This document shows positions 9,443 to 16,396 of a DNA stretch of 30,498 nucleotides, piece after piece. Within the stretch, counting starts at the first letter, position 1. Every line of letters begins with the position of its first letter. Origin of the DNA: CAZLLV01 sp964560325 (lineage in GTDB: Bacteria; Acidobacteriota; Thermoanaerobaculia; Multivoradales; DATKCC01); contig CAZLLV010000420.1 of the NCBI GenBank assembly GCA_964560325.1, positions 1 through 30,498 of the forward strand. Reading direction: 5' to 3'. The notes beneath the pieces are model-generated. The model was not told where the DNA came from, did no database searches, and saw only the letters and a program-made list of their open reading frames with translations. Both the position numbers and the translations under genes were made by a program.

Positions 9443-9448
9443 AGGATA
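9443..9448 (-). promoter_or_regulatory. Candidate -10 element for the ZnuA-like gene (leaderless)
   Basis: The minus strand reads TATCCT (9448-9443), then 7 nt, then ATG 9435. Initiation at the usual distance would place the transcript start at the start codon. This fits the absence of a Shine-Dalgarno sequence, and the same spacing is seen before the antitoxin gene at 15750. I see no clear -35. Confidence 0.3.
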
Positions 9449-9478
9449 TGCGACTCCCCGCCCGCGTGCCGAGGGCGC

Positions 9479-10342
9479 TTACGGCAGGAAGCCGGTCCGG
9501 TCCTGGAGGCCCGGCAGCTCGTCGGTCCCCGGCGGGATCGAATCGAGCACGTAGGTGCGCTCGATGCCGGTGCTGATCTGCTCGATCTCGACGACCACCC
9601 GCGACGGGGTGAAGCGGACCAGGGTCGGCCACAGGAAGCCGTTCGGGCGCGGACCGAGGATCCGGATGAAGAGCTCGGAGCGGCCGGGGAGGGCGCCGCT
9701 GACGCAGGCCGTGTCCGGAATGCAGTTCGCTTCCGGCGTGCCGAAGATCGGGGCCGCGTTCTCGGGGTCGATCACGACGCGGAACCGGAAGTCCGGGTAC
9801 TCGGAATCGGTGAAGAAGCCGCCCGGCGCGGGGCCGCCGGAGCACTGGAGGCTCAACGTGTAGGGCCCGGTCGAGCCCGGATCGAAGGCGTTGGCCGCGA
9901 TCGCCCAGCGGTCGGAGGTCTCGTCCAGCACGACGACGATCCGGGCGTTGTTGCCGGTGCCGCTGTCGTCGTCCTCGGCGACCACGTTGTCGTCCGGGTC
10001 GAGCAGGAAGAGGTAGGGGTCGACCGAGCTCGAGGTCATGTTGATGGTGACGGTCTGCCCGGCCTGGCCGGTGAACTCGTAGAAGTCGAAGTACGAGCCG
10101 TCGTCGAGCTGGAAGTCGTGGGTCGTGATGTCCGCGTTGACGGTCTCGCCGCAGGTGATCGGCTCGATCACCTGGGTGTGGTCCTTGGTGGCGGCCGAGG
10201 AGCGGAGGTCCTCGACGGCGCCGGCGCGGTACGACGGAGCCGGCGTGTCGAACGAGGCCGGCGGAGCCTGTGCGACCGCCACGGCGGCCGGAGCGAGGAG
10301 GGCGAGAAGCGAAAGGATCAGAATCGGACGGGATCGGGACAT
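9479..10342 (-). CDS. Secreted PPC-domain protein with unnamed C-terminal domain
   Basis: A 287-residue exported protein starting at ATG 10342 with GAGAGG 5-6 nt upstream. The signal peptide is residues 1-25 (hydrophobic core, then AVAVAQA). Residues 62-166 look like a bacterial pre-peptidase C-terminal (PPC) beta-sandwich: DGSYFDFYEFTG, GQTVTINMTS, VDPYLFLLDPDDNVVAEDDD, YTLSLQC. Residues 175-287 form a second domain nearly half identical to the end of the protein at 13267-14868; both carry C-x5-C, SGA-(L/V)-PGR, NGFLWPTLV, and a PGxDxLPGL-x-DRxGF-x-P ending. No catalytic domain is present, so the protein may bind or scaffold at the surface. Function unknown. Confidence 0.85.
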   Translation of the reverse strand: MSRSRPILILSLLALLAPAAVAVAQAPPASFDTPAPSYRAGAVEDLRSSAATKDHTQVIEPITCGETVNADITTHDFQLDDGSYFDFYEFTGQAGQTVTINMTSSSVDPYLFLLDPDDNVVAEDDDSGTGNNARIVVVLDETSDRWAIAANAFDPGSTGPYTLSLQCSGGPAPGGFFTDSEYPDFRFRVVIDPENAAPIFGTPEANCIPDTACVSGALPGRSELFIRILGPRPNGFLWPTLVRFTPSRVVVEIEQISTGIERTYVLDSIPPGTDELPGLQDRTGFLP

Positions 10343-10353
10343 GGCATACCTCT

Positions 10354-10378
10354 CGGGATTGGTCTTCTCCGGGATTGG
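10354..10378. repeat. Short direct repeat upstream of the PPC-protein gene
   Basis: CGGGATTGG occurs at 10354-10362 and again at 10370-10378, 16 nt apart, on the plus strand (CCAATCCCG twice on the coding minus strand). The copy nearer the gene overlaps the region just upstream of the ribosome binding site. Two helical-phase copies could be an operator; chance cannot be excluded. The rest of the 171-nt gap holds the terminator at 10447-10485 and no gene. Confidence 0.3.
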
Positions 10379-10446
10379 AACGAACCGGCCTCGGAGCGCG
10401 GCTCGGCTCCCGCGACCTCTATGCAGTTTCGGCGCCGGGCCGCACG

Positions 10447-10485
10447 AAAAAAGGCCCCCGCACCGGGATCGCCGGCGCGGGGGCC
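10447..10485 (-). terminator. Rho-independent terminator after the BNR/sialidase-like gene
   Basis: On the minus strand GGCCCCCGC (10485-10477) pairs perfectly with GCGGGGGCC (10461-10453) and is followed directly by six T residues (10452-10447). It begins about 29 nt after the TAG stop codon at 10514. This is the only textbook intrinsic terminator I see in the window. Confidence 0.85.
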
Positions 10486-10513
10486 TCGTGCACTCGTCCG
10501 TCCGCCTACGCCG

Positions 10514-13156
10514 CTACGGCGTGCAGGCGGTCACCGTCACGTTGTCCAGGGACCAGCCGTCGTCGGTCACCGAGCAGTCGGTGATCGAGGTGAAGCCGAT
10601 CCGGACCGAGAGGCCGGCGCAGCCGGTCGAGCCCCCCGTGGCGGCGTTGCAGGCGGCGTCGAGGTCGACCAGGGTGGTCGAGAACGAGGTCGCCGCCCCG
10701 GTGAAGACCGACACGCCGCCGCCGCCCGCCGGTGGGCAGGAGGCCGAGGTCGTGCCGTTGTACGTCGCGCCCGACAGGATCGCCGAGGCGGGGACGTAGA
10801 AGTAGTTGCTGCCGTTGACCGAGATCGTCAGCGTGCCGCCGTCGTAGCCGCTCTCGAAGCGCCGCCGGTGGCCGAACGACAGCCGCGTGGTCGTGGCGCC
10901 GGAGGGCACCGCGATGCCGGTCGCGCCGCCCGGCTGGGCGAAGGCGAAACGGTTGCTACCGTAGTTCGCCGTGCAGCTCGTGCCGCCGAAACGGAAGATC
11001 TTCGAGCCGCCCTGCGCGCTGCAGGTCTGGATGCCCCGCCAGTCGACGGTCGAGCCGCCGGAGACGAAGGTCCCGGTCGACCAGCCCGCGAGCCCGCTGC
11101 CCGACTCGAAGCCGTGGGTGTAGAGCGTCTGCGTGGTGCAGCCTTCGCCTCCGCCCTGCGTGGTCGCCGACGCCTGGCTCGAGAACGCCGACTCGCAGGT
11201 GACGAGCGCCTTGACCACGTAGTAGTAGGTCGTGCCGGCCGCGAGACCGGTGTTCGAGTAGGCGGTCGTGGCCACGCTCGCGAGCTGCGTGTACGGTCCG
11301 CCCGAGGTGGTCGACCGGAAGACGTCGTACGCCACCGCGCCGGAGACCGCGGCCCAGGTCAGGTTGATCTGCGACGACGAGACGGCGGTGGCGGCGAGCC
11401 CGGTCGGTGCCGGCGGCGGCGTGCAGGCCGCGTCGCTGATGGCGGCGGTCCAGATCTCCTCGGGCCCGCCGTTGCGCCGGTCGGTCCACGACGGCAGGAA
11501 GATGCCGCCGACGCCGGAGAGGCCGTTGTAGTCGCCGTACTGGTTGCCCAGGTCGGCGCCGGAGACCGTCTCGTCGGTCATCGAGGTCGTGACCTTGAGC
11601 GGTACCGTCCAGGTCAGCCCGTCGTCGAACGACGACTGGTACCAGAGGTCGGTCTTCTTGCGGCCCGGGTCGCCCACCGTGTCGTAGTAGACGAGCGCCA
11701 GCGCGCCGGTCGCCTCGTCGACCGTCATCCACTGGTTGAACTGGTCGTTGAGCGACGCCTGGTCGTTGATCTTCACCGCCGTCGACCAGGTGCTGCCGCC
11801 GTTGGTCGAGCGCGAGAACCAGACCCGCGTCTTGCAGGCGGACGAGGTGTTCGAGCCCGGCTCGTTCGACGGCGCCGTGCAGCCGGTGGCGCCGGAGAGA
11901 TCGGTCCAGGTGGCGTAGACCAGGTTCTTGCTGGCGGTCCGGTACGCGCCGCCCGAGACGTAGATCAGCGCCTGCCGGTTGTTGAACGAAGGAATCGCGA
12001 TGTCGAAGCTGGCGTACGTCGTCCGTACGATCACCGGCGTGCCGTAGCTCGAGCCGCCGTTGGTCGACTTCGCCGCCAGGATCCGCCGGTTGCCGGTCGC
12101 CGGCCAGAACACGAACACGTCGCCCGACGAGTTGGTCTTCACGTCGCAGCCGATCGCCGTGCCGGTCGTCTCCGAGCCGGAGATCTGGAACGCCGTCTGC
12201 CAGCCGGACGAGGTGCGCCGGTTGACGAACTGCGGCAGGCCGTTGTGCCAGCAGGCGTAGATCTGGTCCTTGTAGGGCGAGGTGGCGCTGCGGTCGACCC
12301 AGGTCATCTGCTTGTCGACGCTCGTCTGGCTGCCCGACGGCGTGGCGTCGAGCGTCCAGGAGGCGCCGCCGTTGGTCGAGCGGTAGGCGCGCAGCCGAAG
12401 CTGGGTGCCGGAGGAGTTGATGCCGAGGGCGGTCGACCACGCCGTGCCGTCGGAGGTCCACTCGACCGTCGGGTCGGAGTGGAAGGCGTCGCCGGTGGCG
12501 AGCGGCAGGTAGGTCTGGCTCCAGGTCGACCCGCCGTTCGACGACCAGTACTGCCCCTGCTGACCGTTGCCGCCGATGTTGTTCGAGGCCGCGATCACCC
12601 GGCTCGGGTTCCAGAGGTCGATGCGGATGTCCGACTCGCTGCGGCGCGCGGTCTGGGAGCCCGAGACCCGCAGGTTGCCGCCCACCGAAGCCTTGAGGTC
12701 GATGCCGAAGTCGCTCGGCAGCTCGCCGTCGAGGCCCGGGCCGGGGCGCAGGTCCTGGTGGGTCAGCATCCACTCGTGGACCTCCTTGAGCACGAACGGG
12801 TAGCCGCCGGTCGGGTCGGACGGGTCGTAGACCATCTCCGGGTGGTTCTTGCGCCACCAGACCCGCAGCCAGGACGGGACCGGCAGGTCGTCGTTCTTCT
12901 CCTCGGCCCGCAGCATGCCGATCTCCTGGTTGTCCCGGATCAGGATCTCGAGCGCGCTGCCGGCGCGAACGCCGTCGCGGGCGAGCTGCTGGTCGACGGT
13001 CGGCCACGCCACGCGCTGGATCTTCTTGTGCGAAAGCGCCGGGCCGACGGTGTAGGGGGAACCCGGATCGGACGGACCGGCCTGGGCGAGGACGGGACTC
13101 GCGGCCACGCACGCGGCCACGAGGACGAGCAACAGGTACAGCGACCTTCTGCTCAT
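10514..13156 (-). CDS. Secreted BNR/Asp-box (sialidase-like) protein with FN3 domain
   Basis: An 880-residue exported protein starting at ATG 13156 with AAGGAGAG 4-5 nt upstream. The signal peptide is residues 1-25 (LLLVLVAACVAASPVLAQA). Residues 160-575 form a probable six-bladed propeller with at least five Asp boxes: SSNGGSTW (205-212), STNGGASW (260-267), STNGGSSY (364-371), STNGGSTW (450-457) and SFDDGLTW (509-516). A fibronectin type III domain lies at about 580-667 (PTGLAATAVSSSQINLTWAA, YDVFRSTTSGGPYTQL, TTYYYVVKA). Residues 675-880 are a Cys-containing beta-rich domain. Asp boxes occur in sialidases but also in many non-enzymatic propellers, so sialidase activity is not proven. It has its own promoter and terminator. 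Confidence 0.85.
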   Translation of the reverse strand: MSRRSLYLLLVLVAACVAASPVLAQAGPSDPGSPYTVGPALSHKKIQRVAWPTVDQQLARDGVRAGSALEILIRDNQEIGMLRAEEKNDDLPVPSWLRVWWRKNHPEMVYDPSDPTGGYPFVLKEVHEWMLTHQDLRPGPGLDGELPSDFGIDLKASVGGNLRVSGSQTARRSESDIRIDLWNPSRVIAASNNIGGNGQQGQYWSSNGGSTWSQTYLPLATGDAFHSDPTVEWTSDGTAWSTALGINSSGTQLRLRAYRSTNGGASWTLDATPSGSQTSVDKQMTWVDRSATSPYKDQIYACWHNGLPQFVNRRTSSGWQTAFQISGSETTGTAIGCDVKTNSSGDVFVFWPATGNRRILAAKSTNGGSSYGTPVIVRTTYASFDIAIPSFNNRQALIYVSGGAYRTASKNLVYATWTDLSGATGCTAPSNEPGSNTSSACKTRVWFSRSTNGGSTWSTAVKINDQASLNDQFNQWMTVDEATGALALVYYDTVGDPGRKKTDLWYQSSFDDGLTWTVPLKVTTSMTDETVSGADLGNQYGDYNGLSGVGGIFLPSWTDRRNGGPEEIWTAAISDAACTPPPAPTGLAATAVSSSQINLTWAAVSGAVAYDVFRSTTSGGPYTQLASVATTAYSNTGLAAGTTYYYVVKALVTCESAFSSQASATTQGGGEGCTTQTLYTHGFESGSGLAGWSTGTFVSGGSTVDWRGIQTCSAQGGSKIFRFGGTSCTANYGSNRFAFAQPGGATGIAVPSGATTTRLSFGHRRRFESGYDGGTLTISVNGSNYFYVPASAILSGATYNGTTSASCPPAGGGGVSVFTGAATSFSTTLVDLDAACNAATGGSTGCAGLSVRIGFTSITDCSVTDDGWSLDNVTVTACTP

Positions 13157-13177
13157 GCCACTCTCCTTGTGAAGGGT

Positions 13178-13242
13178 GCGGCCGGACGGCCGCCCCGGGG
13201 GAAGCTGGCGGGAAATTCTACGCCCGCCCCTGCAGAAGGCAA
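13178..13242 (-). promoter_or_regulatory. Promoter and leader hairpin of the BNR protein gene
   Basis: On the minus strand TTGCCT (13242-13237), a 16-nt spacer and TAGAAT (13220-13215) resemble a housekeeping promoter. The leader then forms a hairpin, GCGGCCG/CGGCCGC (13193-13178, loop 2 nt), about 10 nt before the Shine-Dalgarno sequence. The promoter lies just after the stop of the upstream gene at 13267. Confidence 0.5.
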
Positions 13243-13266
13243 GGAGTTTCTCTATCGCTCAGTCTC

Positions 13267-14868
13267 TCAGTTCGGTGAAAAGCCGAAGCGGTCGAACAGG
13301 CCCGGGAGGACGTCCATGCCGGGCGAGCCGCCGGGCAGGAAGTAGTGGCGTACCTCGCCGGTCCCGGTCTGCTCGATCCAGACATCGACGTCGGAGGTCG
13401 AGAGCTTGACGAGCGTCGGCCAGAGGAAGCCGTTCGGCTTCGGACCGACGACGCGCACGAGCACCTCGACGCGGCCGGGCACCGCGCCGCTCGCGCACAG
13501 GGTCTCGGCGAGGCAGAGCGGCTCCTCGGTCCCCCACCGGGGAGCGGGGGAGCTCGCCCCGATCAGTACCCAGACGCGGAAGCCGGGGAGATCCGGGCTG
13601 GTCAGGACGTGACTGGCCGGCGGCGTTGCGCCCTCGATCGTGGCGATCTCGACCGGACCTTCGAAGAAGAACGGGTAGATCGCGGCCAGGATGCGGCCGG
13701 CCGGGTCGGAAGCCGCCTCGAAGGCGATGGACTGGCGGGTCCAGGTGAGCCCGGTCTCGGTCGGTGGGGCGAGCGCCACCCCCTCGGCCGAGAACGGCTG
13801 GGCCTGGATCGGTCCCTCGACCCGGTTGTCGAGCCAGAAGTACCAGACGGTCGCCGCAGGTGTCGCCACGCGGCCGAAGAGCCGGCGGCTCTCCCAGTCG
13901 CCCTCGATCTGAGTCGCGGCACCGGTGGGCGTGCCGTCGAACCGGAAAGTGCGTTGCAGGTGCACGACCTCCGGTTCCGCCATCCCTGGCCGGTCGCGCC
14001 AGTCGGTCCATGCGACCGTGAACCGGTCGCCCGGGCGGAGCGTGACGACCATCCCGACCTGGAACCTCTCGGGATGGTCACCGTCGACGATGCCGATCGG
14101 CGGCGTGCGCGGCGTCAGGTCGTCACGGAACGTGCGGACCGAGAGATCGATGTCGAACGGCGAATCGTCCAGGTCGCAGCACGCGGTGAACCACGATACG
14201 GCGATCGTCCCTTCCTTCGCCACGATCGCGGTCGGGCTCTGGAGGCCGCGGCGCTCGGAGTTGACCAGCACGGGGCCCGCCAGGCGCTCGCCGTCGTCCG
14301 AGAAGCGCCCGAGGAAGAGGTCGGCGAGGTAGAGCGTGCCCGTGGTGGGCTCGGTCTGATCGGTCCGGGCCGCCCAGGCGACGAGGAAATCGCCGTTCGG
14401 TGCCGTCGTCGCAACCACCGAGCGCTGATCGGTCGCCGGCAGCATTTCGCCGGGGACCGTGAGGTCGAGCTCGCGGACCAGCTCGCCGTCCGCTTCGAAG
14501 GTCGCTGCGCGGAAGGAGCTGCCTTCGAAGTCCCTGTCCTCGCCGGTCCATACCCCGACCCAGCGGCCGGATGGAGCCACCGCGGCCGCGCGCACGATCG
14601 CTTCGATCTCGTTGACGAGCTGCGTGTCGGCGCTGCCCCCGACCGAGCCGTCCGGGAGGACGCGAGTCGCCCGGAGGGACATGCCGGTCTCCCGGTCCGA
14701 GGATACGAGGAGCCAACCGCCGTCCGGATGGGAGGCGACGACCAGACCGCCGGGGCCGAAGCCGGGGATCTCGGTGACGGCGCCCGCGGGGGCGGTGGCG
14801 AGAAGGAGCGTCAGGAAGAACGTGAGGAGCGAGAGGCGAACCGAACAACGATGAATTGCATAATTCAT
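13267..14868 (-). CDS. Secreted propeller-like protein with unnamed C-terminal domain
   Basis: A 533-residue exported protein with a signal peptide at about 1-30 (LSLLTFFLTLLLATAPAGA). The central region contains repeated strands ending in VxW-x2 motifs (WVGVWTGEDRD, FLVAWAARTD, AVSWFTACCD, FTVAWTDWRD), as in beta-propellers, spaced some 60-80 residues apart. Residues 420-533 are the same domain as in the protein at 9479-10342: LC-x5-LCASGAVPGR, GPKPNGFLWPTLVKL, VWIEQ, PGMDVLPGLFDRFGFSP. ATG 14868 lacks a Shine-Dalgarno sequence but lies 8 nt after TGCTATGCT, so the mRNA may be leaderless. It is divergent from the gene at 14966. Function unknown; probably surface-exposed or secreted. Confidence 0.83.
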   Translation of the reverse strand: MNYAIHRCSVRLSLLTFFLTLLLATAPAGAVTEIPGFGPGGLVVASHPDGGWLLVSSDRETGMSLRATRVLPDGSVGGSADTQLVNEIEAIVRAAAVAPSGRWVGVWTGEDRDFEGSSFRAATFEADGELVRELDLTVPGEMLPATDQRSVVATTAPNGDFLVAWAARTDQTEPTTGTLYLADLFLGRFSDDGERLAGPVLVNSERRGLQSPTAIVAKEGTIAVSWFTACCDLDDSPFDIDLSVRTFRDDLTPRTPPIGIVDGDHPERFQVGMVVTLRPGDRFTVAWTDWRDRPGMAEPEVVHLQRTFRFDGTPTGAATQIEGDWESRRLFGRVATPAATVWYFWLDNRVEGPIQAQPFSAEGVALAPPTETGLTWTRQSIAFEAASDPAGRILAAIYPFFFEGPVEIATIEGATPPASHVLTSPDLPGFRVWVLIGASSPAPRWGTEEPLCLAETLCASGAVPGRVEVLVRVVGPKPNGFLWPTLVKLSTSDVDVWIEQTGTGEVRHYFLPGGSPGMDVLPGLFDRFGFSPN

Positions 14869-14876
14869 GACATTTC

Positions 14877-14885
14877 AGCATAGCA
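14877..14885 (-). promoter_or_regulatory. Candidate extended -10 promoter element
   Basis: The minus strand reads TGCTATGCT (14885-14877), an extended -10 of the TGn-TATnnT form, 8 nt before ATG 14868. The predicted start of transcription falls at the start codon. The 97-nt divergent gap up to 14966 must also hold the promoter of the plus-strand gene, for which I see only a weak TATCGT at 14937. Confidence 0.35.
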
Positions 14886-14965
14886 CGTGTCCGCCGTCGG
14901 CGTCTGGTTCCGTGGCGGTAGGCGGTAGGTTCCAGATATCGTAGGGCCTGAAGAGAGGAGACGAC

Positions 14966-15586
14966 ATGCCCGTACGCAGCGACTGGAAGCGACTGTTGAT
15001 CGAGGGAGCGATCGTCCTGGTGGTGGCTCTGATCGGGTTCGGGGCCTGGTGGTGGTGCGCCCGGCAGTCCGACCGCTCGGCGCGCGAGATCGCGGCGGAT
15101 TACGAGGCCCGGATCGAGACGGTGCGGCAGAACTGCGAGCTCTGGGCCGGCTCGATGGCCGCCCAGCAGGCCGAGGCGGTGCTGCGCTCCTTCGCCGCCG
15201 GGGCCTATCCCTCCCTCATGAGCGCCCCCGGCGGAGAGAATCTCGACGTGGCGATCGGCGCGCTCCTGGAGCTCCCCGGCGTCGAGTTTGCCCACTTGCT
15301 CGCCGCCGACGGCCGCGTGATCACCTCGAGCGACCGGAAGTTCACGATCCTCGGCCAGGTGCCCGAGCGCGCCGACTGGGCGCTGGGCGTGACCGAGCTG
15401 ACCAGTCGGCCGGGCGATCGCGCGGGGACGGTCGAGCTGGCGGCGCCGATCCTGTCGACAGCCGGTACCGAAGCGATCCTCTGGCTGAGCTACGACACCG
15501 CGGCGGTGATGGAGAGCTGCCGGCCCGAGACGCTGGCGCCGGCCGGCGAGACCGGCGCGGAGGAAGGCTCCACCTCCGGGCGGTAG
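14966..15586 (+). CDS. Single-pass membrane protein with extracytoplasmic sensor-like domain (hypothetical)
   Basis: A 206-residue protein from ATG 14966 with AGAGGAG 6-7 nt upstream. Residues 1-9 are basic, a TM segment lies at about 11-30 (LIEGAIVLVVALIGFGAWWW), then comes an amphipathic helix (SDRSAREIAADYEARIETV) and an alpha/beta stretch with LELPGVEFAHLLAADGRVIT, the arrangement of a PAS/Cache-like sensor fold, ending with a disordered Gly/Glu tail. No output domain is fused to it, so if it senses anything it must act through a partner. I do not recognise a named family. It is followed by a 163-nt gap without a gene, apart from the antitoxin promoter. Confidence 0.75.
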   Translation: MPVRSDWKRLLIEGAIVLVVALIGFGAWWWCARQSDRSAREIAADYEARIETVRQNCELWAGSMAAQQAEAVLRSFAAGAYPSLMSAPGGENLDVAIGALLELPGVEFAHLLAADGRVITSSDRKFTILGQVPERADWALGVTELTSRPGDRAGTVELAAPILSTAGTEAILWLSYDTAAVMESCRPETLAPAGETGAEEGSTSGR

Positions 15587-15733
15587 CGAAGTTTTTTGCG
15601 CCGAGCTGAGCGATTCGCGCGCCGTTTTGCTTCCTGGATAGATGAAGGCGACCGACTCCGGGGGTGGCCCCGGGGTCTTCGAGAACCGATTCATCCGAGG
15701 AGGTATCGTTGTGCAACCAAGTTCGATGCATTC

Positions 15734-15742
15734 TGCTATCAT
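15734..15742 (+). promoter_or_regulatory. Extended -10 element of the toxin-antitoxin pair
   Basis: TGCTATCAT at 15734-15742 matches an extended -10 (TGn-TATnAT) and lies 7 nt before ATG 15750, so transcripts would be leaderless for the antitoxin. An AGGAGGT at 15699-15705 upstream of GTG 15711 is a competing start signal that would lie outside this transcript. The 163-nt stretch from 15587 holds nothing else clear. Confidence 0.45.
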
Positions 15743-15749
15743 CCGGCGT

Positions 15750-16016
15750 ATGCCGATCAACCTGCACATCCGCGACGTACCCGACACCGTTCATTCCGCC
15801 CTCACCGCGCGCGCGGAGCGGAGGGGGATGAGCCTGCGCCAGTACGCGATCCGCGTGCTCGAGGAGCACTGCGCGTTGCCGGCGGTCGACGACTGGCTCG
15901 ACGAGCTGGCGGCCATGCCGCCGGCCGGTACGGCCGTCGGCAGCGCGGCGGAGGCCGTTCGCCGTTCCCGCGAGGAGGACGATTCGGAGGTCCTGCGTGG
16001 CCGTCGCGGTGCTTGA
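15750..16016 (+). CDS. FitA/VapB-like ribbon-helix-helix antitoxin
   Basis: An 88-residue protein. The first 45 residues fit the FitA-like antitoxin pattern: a beta strand INLHIRDVP, then two helices (VHSALTARAERRG and SLRQYAIRVLEEH) forming a ribbon-helix-helix DNA-binding dimer. The acidic C-terminal part (VDDWLDELAAMPP ... REEDDSEVL) would thread into the toxin active site. ATG 15750 is preferred because it matches the family N-terminus and follows an extended -10; GTG 15711, with a strong AGGAGGT 6 nt upstream, would add 13 residues and remains possible. The toxin gene overlaps the last 20 nt. As in this class, the complex probably represses its own promoter. Confidence 0.85.
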   Translation: MPINLHIRDVPDTVHSALTARAERRGMSLRQYAIRVLEEHCALPAVDDWLDELAAMPPAGTAVGSAAEAVRRSREEDDSEVLRGRRGA

Positions 16017-16389
16017 CGCCTCGGCCGCGGTCGAGCTGCTGCTCGGCTCGCCGGCGGGGCGCCACGTCGACCACAGCCTGCGGGGGCGGACGATCGCGGC
16101 ACCCGCCCACATGGACGCCGAGGTCGTGTCCGCCCTCGGGCGCCTGGCGCGCGCCGGCGCGGTGGGGGAGGAGCGCGTGGAGCGATCGCTCGTCGAGCTG
16201 GCGCGCGCGCCGGTCTCCCGCTTCCCCGTGGCGCCGCTCCTCGCGCCGGCCTGGAAGCTACGGGCGAACGTCTCGCTCCGCGACGCCCTCTACGTCGTGC
16301 TGGCCCGCCGGCTCGACGCGACCCTCGTCACCGCCGACGCGCGGCTGGCGCGGGCGTCGGACCTGGGCGTGGCGCTGACGCTGGTGTGA
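15997..16389 (+). CDS. PIN-domain toxin (VapC/FitB-like ribonuclease)
   Basis: A 130-residue PIN domain covering the whole protein. The conserved acidic residues are all present: D7 (LDASAAVE), E42 (DAEVVSAL), D96 (RDALYVVLA) and D114 (TADARLARA), so it should bind Mg2+/Mn2+ and cut RNA. VapC toxins typically cleave tRNA or rRNA, but the target cannot be read from sequence. The start is GTG 15997 with GGAGG 5-6 nt upstream, overlapping the antitoxin gene by 20 nt, which ties its translation to that of the antitoxin. It ends 7 nt from the stop codon of the convergent E1 gene. Confidence 0.9.
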   Translation: MAVAVLDASAAVELLLGSPAGRHVDHSLRGRTIAAPAHMDAEVVSALGRLARAGAVGEERVERSLVELARAPVSRFPVAPLLAPAWKLRANVSLRDALYVVLARRLDATLVTADARLARASDLGVALTLV

Positions 16390-16396
16390 AGCCGAT

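Noticed and set aside
9311..13345. Very long plus-strand open frame (1344 codons), antisense to three exported-protein genes
   Set aside because: Its translation is Arg/Ala/Val/Gly-rich low complexity without domains, whereas the minus strand holds genes with signal peptides, Asp boxes and FN3. It is a GC-rich shadow frame.
15591..15597. T-run after the membrane hypothetical gene (14966-15586) as a terminator
   Set aside because: No stable stem lies directly before the T-run; the nearest GGAGG/CCTCC pair is about 17 nt away.
15711..15749. GTG 15711 as the antitoxin start, with a strong AGGAGGT
   Set aside because: It would add 13 residues not typical of FitA-like antitoxins, and the extended -10 at 15734-15742 lies downstream of it. 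Kept only as an alternative.
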